Shown piece after piece: positions 8,701 to 17,181 of a stretch of 64,000 nucleotides of DNA. This DNA is from Planctomycetaceae bacterium. Lineage in GTDB: Bacteria; Planctomycetota; Planctomycetia; Planctomycetales; Planctomycetaceae. The notes below the pieces were generated by a model, which saw only the letters and a list, made by a program, of their open reading frames with translations, was not told where the DNA came from and ran no database searches. Location of the stretch: assembly GCA_029259845.1 (NCBI GenBank), contig JAJDEI010000221.1:62001-126000 (forward strand). Direction: 5' to 3'. Position 1 is the first letter of the stretch. Each line of letters opens with the position of its first letter. The position numbers and the translations under genes were made by a program.

Positions 8701-10688
8701 TGCACGTACGCAGAACGTCGCGGAAGGTGGAAGAGGCATCCGCACCGTACGTAGGAATGACTGGGCAGCGGCAACCGATCAGTCTTTCGTCCGTTCGAAA
8801 ATGCCCAACGTCCGGAGTTCGCTCGTTGCTCTTCGTCCAAGTGGTCGTAGACCCATTGCAGCCGCCCGGTGAGTGCGTCGACCCCGACGACAACACCGAC
8901 CTCCGTGGAGCAGGCAACGATTCCTTCCGAGTAGAGGGGAGTACAGGCCGTCCGCGCGCGGAGTGAATCCGCCGCTGCCGATTGATTCAGCAAGGCGACT
9001 CCCTGCATCCAGAGGGTTCGGCCGGTTGCCGCTTCGAGCGCAAGCAGGCTGATCTGCTGTTCGCCTTCAGCGAGGACGAACACGCGGTCATCGACGCACA
9101 GGGGCCGTCCCAAAAAGACGTGGGCGGCCAAATGGTCATTCGGCAGGCTCGATTCTGCGCCCCGCGACCAGAGCGGTTCGTTGGCGGTTGCTGCTCCGGT
9201 TGCAGTGACCGTTGCCGTCTCAGAAGCGGAGCCGCGAGCGTTCGGACGAGGTTTTACGGGAAGGGCGACCAACCGATTGGGGCCGCGCGAGCGCGCAGAC
9301 GTTGACTTGTACGTGGTTCTCCCCTCGTTCACCGATTGCTGGTGGAGGTCGGTCGCGGGGGGAGCTGTCCGGTCAAGCAGAAACAAGCGGTTGCCGTCGG
9401 TTGTCAGGCGGCCAAAGACCGGGTTTCCGGAAAACACCGCGTCGAAATCCAGTTCGCCGGCGCGGGTCTTGTTACCTTGTTGGCCGAGGTGGCGGGCGGC
9501 TGCTGTTGCGAGTGACGCGGCGCACCGAAAGGTCCATCGGATCTCCCCGGAGGCCAAATCGAAGGCTCGAACTTGGGCGAAATCCCTTACGATGAGTGTG
9601 TTGTCTGCGATGACCGCTTCGTTGGCCGAGGCGATCGGCAGGCGGCGATCGATTCGATCCGCAAGCCACTCGTCGAATGCGTCGCGGATGATGCCGCTGA
9701 TTTCGTTCGAACGTTCTTCTGTTTGGCTCGTGGGGTGCGGCGGTTCAATCGTGGCGTCGAACCTTGCGGTCCACAGGGGGATCGGGTAGGGAGGGCTCGT
9801 GGCGACGTCAGCTAGGGCGCGGTGCGAGGCCGTCACGATTGCGGTTCTCGTGGGCGATGGTGTTGCAGCGGAGCGGCCCGGTCCGATCCTCGGCGTTTGT
9901 GTTGAGGCGATGTGGCCGGAGACGAGCTTGCGCATCGCGGGATTCAGTTGGTTCCAATGATGGGCGTCGGCGAGGAGCACGCGTCCCCACTCTGCTGCCA
10001 GCGCCTCGCGTCCGGCGTCGCGGGCGCTGAGCAGTTCGTACACAGCCGCATCCCGCACGGCGGCGGTGTAACCGAACCGGCGGCAGAGTTCGAACAGCAG
10101 CCGCTGGTCGTGAGAGTCGTGGTAGCGGTTGAGCAACTCGCGGGCTTCGGGCCCATGATGCCGTTCGCAGGATCGGCGCACCGACAAAGGCAACGATCGG
10201 AGCTGACGGACGACATCCGCCTGGGCACCGCGTGGCCGCGCGGATTGGCCCGTCCAGACGAACGCGTCCTGGGGAGCGTTTAGCAAGGCCTGAAGGTGAG
10301 CCATGCCGTCCAATGCGCTTCCATTTTGGAGGGCATCGCCACCACGCAGCAGGAGCAGGCGATGGCGACGATCCCGGATCAGCAGTGGGTTCAGTGCCGT
10401 GCGAATGGTTGCAAGACGGGCGATGCCGGCCGCGTCGAGAGGCGGTTCTGTTGAACCGGCCCGTGTCCGAGAAGAGGAGGGGAGTGGCCGGTCGGCGGGG
10501 GCGGGGGCCGGTTGTGACGGTGTCCCGCCGCTTCGCTTGACAGAGGGGGGGGGCGGAGGTGCGCCACGGATTTGTGCGCGAGGACCGTCCGCTCGGCCGC
10601 GCGGCGACCCCAGACAGAGGCACAGCCCTGCAACCGCGAACATCCGGAACGATGGCACTCGCCATCCCTGGCTGATCCGCTTGGTCAT
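5733..10688 (-). CDS. Very large exported PQQ-like beta-propeller protein
   Basis: A 1651-aa protein with an N-terminal signal peptide (FRMFAVAGLCLCLGSPRGRA) followed by a Pro-rich stretch. Blades typical of PQQ/BamB-like repeats recur, for example VRAFDLASGEIRWTF, LLALEAATGRTLWMQ, VGVDALTGRLQWVYDH, VHCIDLKTGTGLW and VVHPATGQTLWL. They form one propeller in the N-terminal half and another in the C-terminal half. Between them (about residues 830-1100) is a helical, tetratricopeptide-like section (QAQLLLTLGNDDSAGRTLANLL, then ELLLLCDRFRSTPD). Known families with this fold act as periplasmic scaffolds or quinoprotein dehydrogenases. No dehydrogenase catalytic signature was recognised, so a structural or binding role is more likely (inference). 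Confidence 0.75.
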   Translation of the reverse strand: MTKRISQGWRVPSFRMFAVAGLCLCLGSPRGRADGPRAQIRGAPPPPPSVKRSGGTPSQPAPAPADRPLPSSSRTRAGSTEPPLDAAGIARLATIRTALNPLLIRDRRHRLLLLRGGDALQNGSALDGMAHLQALLNAPQDAFVWTGQSARPRGAQADVVRQLRSLPLSVRRSCERHHGPEARELLNRYHDSHDQRLLFELCRRFGYTAAVRDAAVYELLSARDAGREALAAEWGRVLLADAHHWNQLNPAMRKLVSGHIASTQTPRIGPGRSAATPSPTRTAIVTASHRALADVATSPPYPIPLWTARFDATIEPPHPTSQTEERSNEISGIIRDAFDEWLADRIDRRLPIASANEAVIADNTLIVRDFAQVRAFDLASGEIRWTFRCAASLATAAARHLGQQGNKTRAGELDFDAVFSGNPVFGRLTTDGNRLFLLDRTAPPATDLHQQSVNEGRTTYKSTSARSRGPNRLVALPVKPRPNARGSASETATVTATGAATANEPLWSRGAESSLPNDHLAAHVFLGRPLCVDDRVFVLAEGEQQISLLALEAATGRTLWMQGVALLNQSAAADSLRARTACTPLYSEGIVACSTEVGVVVGVDALTGRLQWVYDHLDEEQRANSGRWAFSNGRKTDRLPLPSHSYVRCGCLFHLPRRSAYVHCIDLKTGTGLWTKPRLGSYAIGGVTDTMVLLLGDRECRALGLNDGRQLWRTTTPEPAGIGIATGNRYLLPTSGGPCLTINLNNGKIEGQRFSRLVHEVAATSVGDGPRSADVVFGSAEGGTAATVTANAGSTDSGSGETEAADAETAQLIRTLRTSPSGNLLACGDLIVATTPLGLSVFAQARPALEHLRSASPGALSNADFLKQAQLLLTLGNDDSAGRTLANLLNSPVDADIRVPAERLLREILFAQLEHADDPYSLLDRIALLARNDEQRLRLLLSRVDVALKFEDAQLLVDAVDRLQALPPTGLLAIDGDNYQACPRQCLWERLSRLQDNGPPELQEALARYLAAKASSLRDSWQTEDLEQFVALFAGWEPATDPRIRLARMWIDAGRNQEAELLLLCDRFRSTPDAAGNVRQQLGELYVQQGLATGPMPPLIAAFGLDERALLRGADGDRPHQGSGISLIGTALVALAPISPPARLQWTAFGPPPATRHVQIAEHAYEDTCAHTEACTCDEVRKLHDKALRRFIPKQTGNLIVLNRRVAGNDKTASRLVIADRDRGLVRGEIEVPAAYWHPPRPLTAETGHVMVIGGESAFGLSLLEGKLLWSFRPKHPHGKRDKIKVGPIGSDFCVLQTSRELRVVHPATGQTLWLRTHLPPGTGLLENDSAGVIGDSRTLAVFDAGQMAFTLYETQSGRELGRGTRKQIAGSNQRGRWAVGRRLVELVSDATGSRLNVWDSRDNRIEFDIPLHERLMCPLPNGRDFAFVTAGGRLQILDAQSGRLHIDLLIPAADGDASASLEAVDARGLVAFSDPSRFYVNLIAEADRGDTASVAAADHLAFPNVRVRGRLLAVGRRDQTIVWDRSVADACVPLRPDCALPMLVLVRQSRDASAHKTRPSKEQGQRLMIDVLDAGTGTTLRSHDDLDLIQFIDCPVTHLTDAAGRPLGTRLSLAGLHSRVDVTVGPPAGGPLLRAVSRQRPTTEQSTVER

Positions 10689-11165
10689 CCCTCAACTCCT
10701 TTGAGAGATCTCGAGCCGATCGACAGCACGCGACGAAGGCGGTTGGATTGCAATATCTCAAACCGGTTCGTCGGGCGAAATCGAAGGCTCCACCCACCCT
10801 GCGAAGGACGGGACGCTAGCATAAGTCTCCTCAGTTTGGGTAGACGAGCCTTGCAACCGGGATGCCGCGGCTTGCGGGAAGGCGACCGATTTCGGGCGGA
10901 CCGTTCTGCAACTCTTGTATCAACAAAGGTTTGCGGTCGCCGTTCCAGTCGGCGACACCGGTCCGAGCAGGGGAATCCGTACGCCGGGAAGCGTGCGTTC
11001 TACGCAGATTTGTTGCGCGGTGCCGCGAAACAATGCGAGCGTATGGCCACCGCGTGAACCATGCATGACCGGACGGAACCGGTCGTCGTTCGGGACCGTC
11101 ACTGCGTATCGGTCGCTGCGTGTCGGTCACTGCGAATCGGCCACCGCAGGCTTACGGCCAGGGGT
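10689..11165. other. 477-bp intergenic stretch with a possible broken gene remnant
   Basis: No intact gene was recognised. The part from 11102 down to 10831 on the minus strand holds a possible frameshifted FG-GAP/VCBS remnant, listed separately. Bases 11094-11130 contain imperfect CAGTGAC/CGACACGCAG repeats. The rest, next to the start of the PQQ gene, should contain that gene's promoter, but no clear promoter boxes could be placed. Confidence 0.5.
10831..11102 (-). pseudogene. Possible frameshifted FG-GAP/VCBS-repeat gene remnant
   Basis: Read on the minus strand, one frame (11102 downwards) gives a plausible protein stretch (DRFRPVMHGSRGGHTLALFR, later GVRIPLLGP). At about 10967 the sensible reading moves to another frame, which continues VADWNGDRKPLLIQELQNG and ends at a stop at 10831-10833. 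The VADWNGDxKPxLI pattern is characteristic of FG-GAP/VCBS repeats, which form calcium-binding propellers. A single frameshift would join the two halves. No start codon with a good ribosome binding site was found and a stop lies just upstream. The assignment rests mainly on one motif and could be chance. Confidence 0.3.
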
Positions 11166-11549
11166 TCACGCCTGTAGCGGCGGAAGAAATTCCCCGTAAC
11201 CGTGTTCGGCAAGATGGGCTGCGAGCAAGTCCCGGCGCTGAGCCGGTCCGAGACCAGAGAGGATGCCGTACAGCAGGCATCCCAGTGTCAATGTGGCGAC
11301 CTCGACGACTCGCATGGGCAGACGAAATTCCTCCAGGTCGGCGAAAAGCTCTTCGTCGCTGCAGATTTCGCCGAATTTCTGCCCCTGATAAAGCAACGCG
11401 AGCCCGCGAAGGTCGTGGCTCCACTCGTAGTCGAAGGGGCCGAACTCGCGTCGCCGATGGATCACCCAGAACCGCGTTCCTTCCACGCGAATTCCCTGCC
11501 GCGGCAGGCGGATGTCGACGGGATCAGAGGGTGGTGGATCGGTGGCCAT
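11166..11549 (-). CDS. Hypothetical protein, 127 aa
   Basis: ATG 11549 starts a compact protein (MATDPPPSDPVDIRLPRQGI...). An earlier in-frame start at 11630 would add residues with no protein-like character. The sequence has a beta-rich N-terminal half (RVEGTRFWVIHRRREFGPFDYEW) and a helical C-terminal half (VATLTLGCLLYGILSGLGPAQRRDLLAAHL). No signal peptide is evident; one mildly hydrophobic helix lies near residue 90. No family was recognised. It is transcribed away from the HD-GYP gene that begins 490 bp further on. Confidence 0.6.
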   Translation of the reverse strand: MATDPPPSDPVDIRLPRQGIRVEGTRFWVIHRRREFGPFDYEWSHDLRGLALLYQGQKFGEICSDEELFADLEEFRLPMRVVEVATLTLGCLLYGILSGLGPAQRRDLLAAHLAEHGYGEFLPPLQA

Positions 11550-12039
11550 GATCTTGAGGGCGAGATGATAGGCAGGTCTGTCTCCGTGCGATAGGCGAAT
11601 CCGGTGCCGGCAGACTCGCTCTCCTGACACGTGTGAGAGCGATGAGTGTCAATCATCCATCATCAGCGAGTTGCAAGGCCGGACGATTCCCGACGATCGT
11701 TACGAGCGGTCCGAGGATTGCCGAAAAGCAACATTCTGTTGCCGCACGCCGCGGAGCGCAACATAGGATTGTGATGCGAACGGGACGACGCTTTCGGGAA
11801 TGGATCCGGACTGACGGGACCGCTCATTGTATCAAATGCGGGAAATGTTCCCGTTCCTGTCGCGGCGTTCAATCTCCGGCCCATCCGAGCCGGCGCTCTT
11901 CGGCCAGGACCGCCGTCTTGAGCGACGTGTCAGGGGTGATTGCAAATCTGGCAGGGACATTGGTGTTTTTGAAGAGGAGCAGGCCGGGCAATCGCGGCAC
12001 GGTCATCGATCGATCGAACGAGGCCATCAAGGGGCATCC
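11550..12039. other. 490-bp divergent intergenic region
   Basis: This lies between the 127-aa hypothetical gene (minus strand) and the HD-GYP gene (plus strand), so promoters for both should be here. I could not place convincing promoter boxes, repeats or a small gene. A short plus-strand stretch encodes CIKCGKCSRSC but has no protein-like surroundings. Confidence 0.5.
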
Positions 12040-13248
12040 ATGTCACATCAGCTTCGTCTCTTGTTACTGCTGGTCGCAACCCAGGGATCCTGTCTGGCGT
12101 TCAGCCTGTGGGTCCAGGACCAATTCCTGCTTGCGAGCGCCCATTGGAAGGTGTCGCAGCAGAGCGTGAATGCGGAGGCGGCTTCGGGCGGATTGGCGCT
12201 GGATGGGCCGGCTCAGGACGCCCTCGTTCCGAGTGAGACCGGGAGCACGGCGCTCACTGTGGAGGCGTTGCTGGATTCGCTGTTTGCCAGCCGCGTGCTG
12301 GGGTTTGTCTGGACAATCGGCCTGCAGTCGATCGTGGCGTATCTGGTCGTGGCGCGCCTGTCGACCGTTCACGAGAAGCGTGAGTCGCGGTCTCACGAAG
12401 AAAACTTGATGCGGTCGAAGGAGCTGCTGCGGACGCGTGACGCGGTCATTTTCGGACTCGCCAAACTGGCCGAATCCCGAGATCCCGAAACCGGCCAACA
12501 TTTGGAACGAATCGCCATGTACGCGACCCGGCTCGCCTCCGGGCTGCGCCGGCATGCGCGCTACCGCGATGTGGTGACTCCGACGTTCGTGCGGACGATC
12601 GGCATCAGTTCGGCCCTGCACGACATCGGCAAGGTGGGCGTTGAAGACGCGGTCCTGCTCAAACCGGGACGGTTGAGCGATGAGGAACGCTACCGCATGC
12701 AGATTCACCCGATTCTCGGCGGGGAGTGCATCAGCCAGATTGAGCAGCTGCTGGGCAACAGCAATTTCCTTTCGATGGCCCGAGAAATCGCATTCTGCCA
12801 TCACGAGCGCTGGGACGGCGAAGGCTACCCGGTCGGTCTCGTTGGCGAAGAGATTTCGCTGTCCGCCCGCATTGTGTCCATCGCGGATGTGTACGATGCG
12901 CTCGCCTCGCGGCGAATCTACAAGGACGCCTATCCCCACGAAAAGTGCGTCGAGCTGATCCAGCAGGAGTCCGGAAAGCAGTTCGACCCCCAATTGGTGG
13001 AAGTGTTCCTGACGATTCAAGAGCAGTTCCGGGAAGTCGCTGTCCGCTTTGCCGAACCTCCCCCCGAAGCAATCTCATCGAGAGACATCGCCGAGGAAGC
13101 CGCTCCCCAGGACGTGCCCGGCCGGCTGACAGCCGAACAGGAATGCCTCCTCACCAGCACGGTCGAACAACTGCCTCAAGACTCTCAGCAGTCCGGTCGG
13201 AGGAAGCCTGCCGAGACCGACCGAGAAGAGTCGATGGCATCGACATGA
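12040..13248 (+). CDS. Membrane-anchored HD-GYP phosphodiesterase (c-di-GMP signalling)
   Basis: A 402-aa protein. ATG 12040 was chosen because AAGGGG lies just upstream and the protein then opens with a membrane segment (LRLLLLLVATQGSCLAFSLW); the in-frame start at 11827 adds unlikely residues. A second hydrophobic segment near residue 90 (VLGFVWTIGLQSIVAYLVV) leaves a short external loop as a possible sensor. A coiled linker leads to the HD-GYP domain, with HDIGKVG at residue 194, a downstream HP, HHERWDGEGYP (GYP at 262-264) and ADVYDAL. HD-GYP proteins hydrolyse cyclic di-GMP, and the catalytic residues are intact. The next gene encodes a degenerate relative. Confidence 0.88.
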   Translation: MSHQLRLLLLLVATQGSCLAFSLWVQDQFLLASAHWKVSQQSVNAEAASGGLALDGPAQDALVPSETGSTALTVEALLDSLFASRVLGFVWTIGLQSIVAYLVVARLSTVHEKRESRSHEENLMRSKELLRTRDAVIFGLAKLAESRDPETGQHLERIAMYATRLASGLRRHARYRDVVTPTFVRTIGISSALHDIGKVGVEDAVLLKPGRLSDEERYRMQIHPILGGECISQIEQLLGNSNFLSMAREIAFCHHERWDGEGYPVGLVGEEISLSARIVSIADVYDALASRRIYKDAYPHEKCVELIQQESGKQFDPQLVEVFLTIQEQFREVAVRFAEPPPEAISSRDIAEEAAPQDVPGRLTAEQECLLTSTVEQLPQDSQQSGRRKPAETDREESMAST

Positions 13249-13353
13249 CGTTTCGGGTCGTGGCGGGTGAGGTAACCCGTGCGACTCACGATGAAAGCCC
13301 CGTACGGGCCGGCTCGAACGGTCCCCCCCCACGCCCAACCGACGAAAGCCCCC

Positions 13354-14316
13354 ATGAACTCGAATGAACAGAAAAACCGGCGGACCGTTGAGGTCATTCT
13401 GGTATTGGTCACCCTTTCGCTGACGGCGCTGTTGTTCCGGATGACGGGGCACAGGGTCGTCGTGCTGAACCTGTTTTACCTGCCCGTGGTGCTGGCCGGT
13501 TTCTTCCTGGGGCGATACCGGGCCGGTGTTCTGGCATTGCTGAGTGTCGTCATCGGGACGATGGTCATTGTGACCGACATGGGCGGCTTCGCCGCTGTGT
13601 CATCACCGATCGTTGTCGGCCTGTCGGTCACGGTCTGGGGGGCGGTGCTCGGCCTGACGGCGCTGCTGGTGGGAACGTTGTGCGATGACCGGGCAGCCAA
13701 GGCGATCGAGGCCCACGAAGCACATCTTGGCGTGGTCGAAATTCTGGCCCGGTACCTGCAAAGCGCGAATCCGAAACTCCGAACCCGCGCCCTGCGTGTC
13801 TCTGCGCTGAGCGAATCGGTGGCCCGGAAGATGCGGTTGGCCGAGAGGGAAATCGACGACATCCGCGTGGCCGCCTTGTTGATGGACATGGAAAACCTGC
13901 AGATTACGGCCCGCGTCATCAAAAAGGCGGTCGGCGAACTGGAAGACTACGACAATTCGCCGCACACCTTTCACGGGGCCGAGTTGGTGGAGTCGCTCGG
14001 TTCGGTGCTAACCGGCGCGTTCCCCTTGTTGCTCACGCAGTCCGGGGGGCCGGCCAATGAGTTGACCGGCGATCGGATCCCCTTCGGGGCCCGGATCATC
14101 CACACTGTGCGGGCTTATGACCAGTTGGCCCATTCGACAATTTCGGGATCGAGTCCATCAGTCGAAGAGGTGCTGGCAGACCTCGAAGGTGATCATGACG
14201 CGGACCACCATCCGGCCGTGCTGCACGCTTTGACCGAGGTGCTGCAATCGAGCGGCGTGCGGTTGTCGTCATCGGAAAGCGCGAGCCGCAAGCAACAGGA
14301 ACTCGTGGACGCCTGA
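13354..14316 (+). CDS. Degenerate HD-GYP-like membrane protein
   Basis: A 320-aa protein. ATG 13354 is preferred over upstream in-frame starts because the membrane domain follows at the usual distance. Residues 18-130 contain about four hydrophobic segments resembling the DUF4118-type sensor-kinase membrane domain (VVVLNLFYLPVVLAGFFLG). The C-terminal part aligns by eye with the HD-GYP domain of the preceding gene, but the HD signature is replaced (LLMDMENLQI around residues 176-185) and the GYP motif is missing. The final helix pattern (FGARIIHTVRAYDQLAH) is kept. I infer a non-catalytic partner, perhaps a c-di-GMP-linked scaffold or regulator of its neighbour 105 bp upstream. Confidence 0.7.
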   Translation: MNSNEQKNRRTVEVILVLVTLSLTALLFRMTGHRVVVLNLFYLPVVLAGFFLGRYRAGVLALLSVVIGTMVIVTDMGGFAAVSSPIVVGLSVTVWGAVLGLTALLVGTLCDDRAAKAIEAHEAHLGVVEILARYLQSANPKLRTRALRVSALSESVARKMRLAEREIDDIRVAALLMDMENLQITARVIKKAVGELEDYDNSPHTFHGAELVESLGSVLTGAFPLLLTQSGGPANELTGDRIPFGARIIHTVRAYDQLAHSTISGSSPSVEEVLADLEGDHDADHHPAVLHALTEVLQSSGVRLSSSESASRKQQELVDA

Positions 14317-14368
14317 GCGATCACATCGAGAGTTCAGAGCCCGGAGAGGTTATCAATTTTTCGGGGAA

Positions 14369-14463
14369 AACACCCGGTGTCTCATCATCTCGGCAAACAT
14401 CGGGGACCATCGCCGCTGAAATCCGGCTTCTCGCGTCCTCGTTGATCCGAGACACCGGGGCTT
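14369..14463. repeat. 95-bp element with palindromic ends, family B (copy 1)
   Basis: The left end is AACACCCGGTGTCTC (14369-14383). The right end begins GAGACACCGGGG (14449-14460). Each end is close to a palindrome in itself. The spacing between the ends equals that in the copy at 18699-18793, while the interiors differ strongly. The right end here is degraded compared with the other copy. Confidence 0.75.
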
Positions 14464-14587
14464 TGGACATGCATTGAGAAAAAACCACACCCTTGGTGCG
14501 CTAGCGACGGGTCCATGCCGGCTCGGCGACTGACATCTAACAGTCCGTTGAAACTCCGCTTCGGATGGCCGGAGCTGGACCAACCGG

Positions 14588-14647
14588 GAAGCCCCGGTGA
14601 ACGGGGATTCAAACCTCGGACGCGGAAACGGCCTTCACCGGGGCTTC
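14588..14647. repeat. 60-bp inverted repeat
   Basis: Perfect 14-bp arms, GAAGCCCCGGTGAA (14588-14601) and TTCACCGGGGCTTC (14634-14647), enclose 32 bp. It is intergenic, and no second copy was seen in this window. It could fold in RNA or be a mobile palindromic repeat like its neighbours. Confidence 0.75.
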
Positions 14648-14976
14648 GGACTTTGTCCACCAGCCCCGGCCACCCGTGAGAACTCGTTTTTCGACGGGCA
14701 GCTGATCGCGATTTTCCGGCCCCGTCCCGCATTCGCAAAATTTTGTCCCAACGCTCCGCACGCATCCCGGCGTAGAAGGACACAATAGGACGACGACGAC
14801 AGCGGACACCGGTTGGTTGCCGCCCCGGGTCGCACAATGGAGCCGTTTGTTTGCGGCTTTCGTCGGTGCGATTCAGGGCGGATCGGCCATCTGGTACCGT
14901 ACGGCTGATGCGGTCGTCGCGGTCCGTCTCGCAGGATGCGTGAGAATCGGCCGATCTGTAAATCGAGATCCCCTCC

Positions 14977-16092
14977 ATGACGATGCCAGGGTCGCCTGCG
15001 GAGCCGGGTGGTGCGTCGGGGAGTGGCGCTGCGGCGTCCTCTTCGATGTTTGCCGACCGGTCTCTGTCGCTCGATGATTTCGTCGTGTTGAACGACGAAA
15101 TCCGGGCGTTCGTGCGCGCTGGCATCCCGATCAGCGTCGGACTGCAAGGGACTGCATCCCGCACCGACGGCTTGCTGCGCGACGTGGCTGCCCGCATCGC
15201 CGGTCGGACCGCCCAGGGCAGTTCACTCCCAGACGCGATCGAAGCAGAGGGGGCAGCGGTTCCCGCCGAGTACCGGGCGCTGCTGACAGCTGGACTGCGG
15301 ACCGGGCGGCTGCCGGACGTGCTGACGTCCATCTCTGATCTGGGCGAGTCGGTCTCCCGTCTCCGGCGCCAATTGCGGCTGTCGCTGATCTATCCGACGA
15401 TCGTGTTCGTGATGGCCTACGGGCTGTTCGTCGGCCTCATGCTGTTTCTCGTGCCCACATTTCGACGATCGCACGCAATTTTCCGGACCGAGGAAACGGC
15501 CTACTTCCGAGCGTTGATGGCGGCTTCCGACACGGTGGGAATCTGGGGCATCGCGGTGCCGGGTGGGCTCGCCGTGCTGTGGGCGCTGGCATGGCTCGCG
15601 CGGATCATCACCGGGGGGAGGGCATCGTCAATGGGCGGGTTGCGATGGCTGCCCGGTGCGCGCGACATCGCGTTCGCCCGATTCGCCCATGTGCTCTCAC
15701 TGCTCGTCAAGCACAGCGTCCCACTCCCGGAGGCGGTTCGCCTGAGTGGGGATGCATCCGGCAGCGGGCAGTTGCGGGCCGCGTCGGTCGAACTTGCCCG
15801 GCAGTTGGAGTCGGGAGACTCTTTGCAGACATCCCTCACAAACGCCCATCGGTTTCCCGCTTTTCTGAAATGGCTGATGGCCATCGGCGAGCAGCAAGGG
15901 TCGCTGGCCAAATCGTTGCACCAGGCAGCTAACGTGTACGAACAGCGGGCGCTCACGCGGTTGGACTGGTTTCGCCGCGTGGTCCCGACGACGATGGTGT
16001 TGCTGTTTGGAGGCCTCATCACGCTGACGTACGCCTTGTCGGTGTTCATTCCGTTGACCCAACTCCTGCAATCTCTGGGGGGCGTGCCGTGA
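14977..16092 (+). CDS. GspF/PilC-type inner-membrane platform protein (first of three)
   Basis: A 371-aa protein from ATG 14977. It has the two repeated T2SSF domains of type II secretion/type IV pilus platform proteins: a cytoplasmic helical part (FVRAGIPISVGLQGTASR), a membrane segment (LIYPTIVFVMAYGLFVGLML), two more hydrophobic segments in the middle, a second helical part (FAHVLSLLVKHSVPLPEAVRL) and a final membrane segment (TMVLLFGGLITLTYALSVFI). The family anchors the pilus assembly ATPase and the pseudopilin. The gene overlaps the next by one base (TGATG), so the two are translationally coupled. It is the first gene of a packed operon extending to about 24.8 kb. Confidence 0.85.
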   Translation: MTMPGSPAEPGGASGSGAAASSSMFADRSLSLDDFVVLNDEIRAFVRAGIPISVGLQGTASRTDGLLRDVAARIAGRTAQGSSLPDAIEAEGAAVPAEYRALLTAGLRTGRLPDVLTSISDLGESVSRLRRQLRLSLIYPTIVFVMAYGLFVGLMLFLVPTFRRSHAIFRTEETAYFRALMAASDTVGIWGIAVPGGLAVLWALAWLARIITGGRASSMGGLRWLPGARDIAFARFAHVLSLLVKHSVPLPEAVRLSGDASGSGQLRAASVELARQLESGDSLQTSLTNAHRFPAFLKWLMAIGEQQGSLAKSLHQAANVYEQRALTRLDWFRRVVPTTMVLLFGGLITLTYALSVFIPLTQLLQSLGGVP

Positions 16093-17174
16093 TGAATGAC
16101 GATCGCCCCTTCCCGCCGGAGCATCCCGCAGACGAACCGTTCGTCGCGGACGGCGCTGGCGGTCCGACTGCGACGATTGCCGACCTCGTGGAGGCCGGGC
16201 TGCCGCTCGAAGCCGGGCTGCGGGCGCTCAGCGAGGAAGCCCCCTCACGACGCTTGCGGCGACTGCTGCGAACGATGAGCCGCGAACTGGCCCAGGGGCA
16301 GCCGCCGGACGAAGTGCTCTCCGGTCCCGGCCGGGGGGTGCCCAACTATCTGCGGGGACTGGTGCGGGCCGGTGTGCAGACCGGCCAGTTGGGGGCGTTC
16401 CTGGAGCAGTTTCTCCAGAGCCTGCGGCGTCGGCGCGCGGCGGCAATCAGTTTTTGGGGGATGATGGCCTATCCGCTGCTGCTCATGCCGCTGGTCTTCC
16501 TGGTCGGCACGGGGGTGCTGGCCTGGATCGTGCCGCAGTTTCGAGACATTTTCAATGACTTCGGCGTCGAACTCCCGGACATCACGCTGGCTCTGCTGCT
16601 GCTCAGTCGCACGCCGGTGGTGATTGCCATTTTTGTGGGCGTGCCGTTGCTCGTCCTGCTGACGTGGCTGGCGATCCTGCTGGGACGGATCGTGCCGGGC
16701 CATGCGACGCGGTTGCGGCTGTTCCAGAAACTTCCTGTCATCGGCACGCCCGCGCGGATGCGTGGGTTGGCGGAGTTTTGTTCCCTGCTGGGGCTGCTGG
16801 TGAGCGGTCGTATCCCGCTGCCGGAAGCGCTGCAGATGACCGCTTCCGCCTTGAATGATGCCAACTTACGACAGGGCGCGCGGCGGCTGGCGTCCCGCAT
16901 CGAACTGGGGGACACGCTGGAGGATGCCGCTCACGGACTTCCACAGATTTCGAGTGAGTTGGCGAACCTGTTTCGCTGGGAGCCGCGCGGCGATGCGTTC
17001 GGCGACATCCTGTTGCGGGCGGGAGAAGTCTATTCGGCCCGGTCGCGCGTGCAGGCCGGTCTGACGGTCATGGCCGTGCAACCGGTCGTGTTCGTCGGCA
17101 TCGCCCTGTTTATGGGATTCGTCGTGATCGCCCTGTTCATGCCGCTGGTCAAACTCCTCGACGCACTGACGTAG
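16092..17174 (+). CDS. GspF/PilC-type platform protein (second of three)
   Basis: A 360-aa protein. ATG 16092 overlaps the previous stop codon; a GTG three bases earlier is possible. The T2SSF pattern is clear: an N-terminal helical domain with GLRALSEEAPSRRLRRLL, a membrane segment (AYPLLLMPLVFLVGTGVLAW), then IVPQFRDIFNDFGVELPDIT, further membrane segments, and a second domain with FCSLLGLLVSGRIPLPEALQ. The C-terminal membrane anchor is PVVFVGIALFMGFVVIALFM. The QFRDIFNDFGVELP sequence is typical of the family. It probably works with the flanking platform proteins as a hetero-oligomer (inference from gene order). Confidence 0.87.
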   Translation: MNDDRPFPPEHPADEPFVADGAGGPTATIADLVEAGLPLEAGLRALSEEAPSRRLRRLLRTMSRELAQGQPPDEVLSGPGRGVPNYLRGLVRAGVQTGQLGAFLEQFLQSLRRRRAAAISFWGMMAYPLLLMPLVFLVGTGVLAWIVPQFRDIFNDFGVELPDITLALLLLSRTPVVIAIFVGVPLLVLLTWLAILLGRIVPGHATRLRLFQKLPVIGTPARMRGLAEFCSLLGLLVSGRIPLPEALQMTASALNDANLRQGARRLASRIELGDTLEDAAHGLPQISSELANLFRWEPRGDAFGDILLRAGEVYSARSRVQAGLTVMAVQPVVFVGIALFMGFVVIALFMPLVKLLDALT

Positions 17175-17181
17175 GGATCCC

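Larger units (their letters stand above)
14317..14976. other. 660-bp intergenic region packed with repeats
   Basis: No gene was recognised. It contains a 95-bp family B element (14369-14463), a stretch 14484-14580 with the look of a dispersed planctomycete repeat, and a 60-bp inverted repeat (14588-14647). The last ~150 bp before the GspF operon probably hold its promoter, but no boxes could be placed with confidence. Confidence 0.6.

Noticed and set aside
11827-11880. A ferredoxin-like CIKCGKCSRSC stretch in the spacer before the HD-GYP gene
   Set aside because: The surrounding translation is not protein-like and the rest of a 4Fe-4S domain is missing; probably coincidence.
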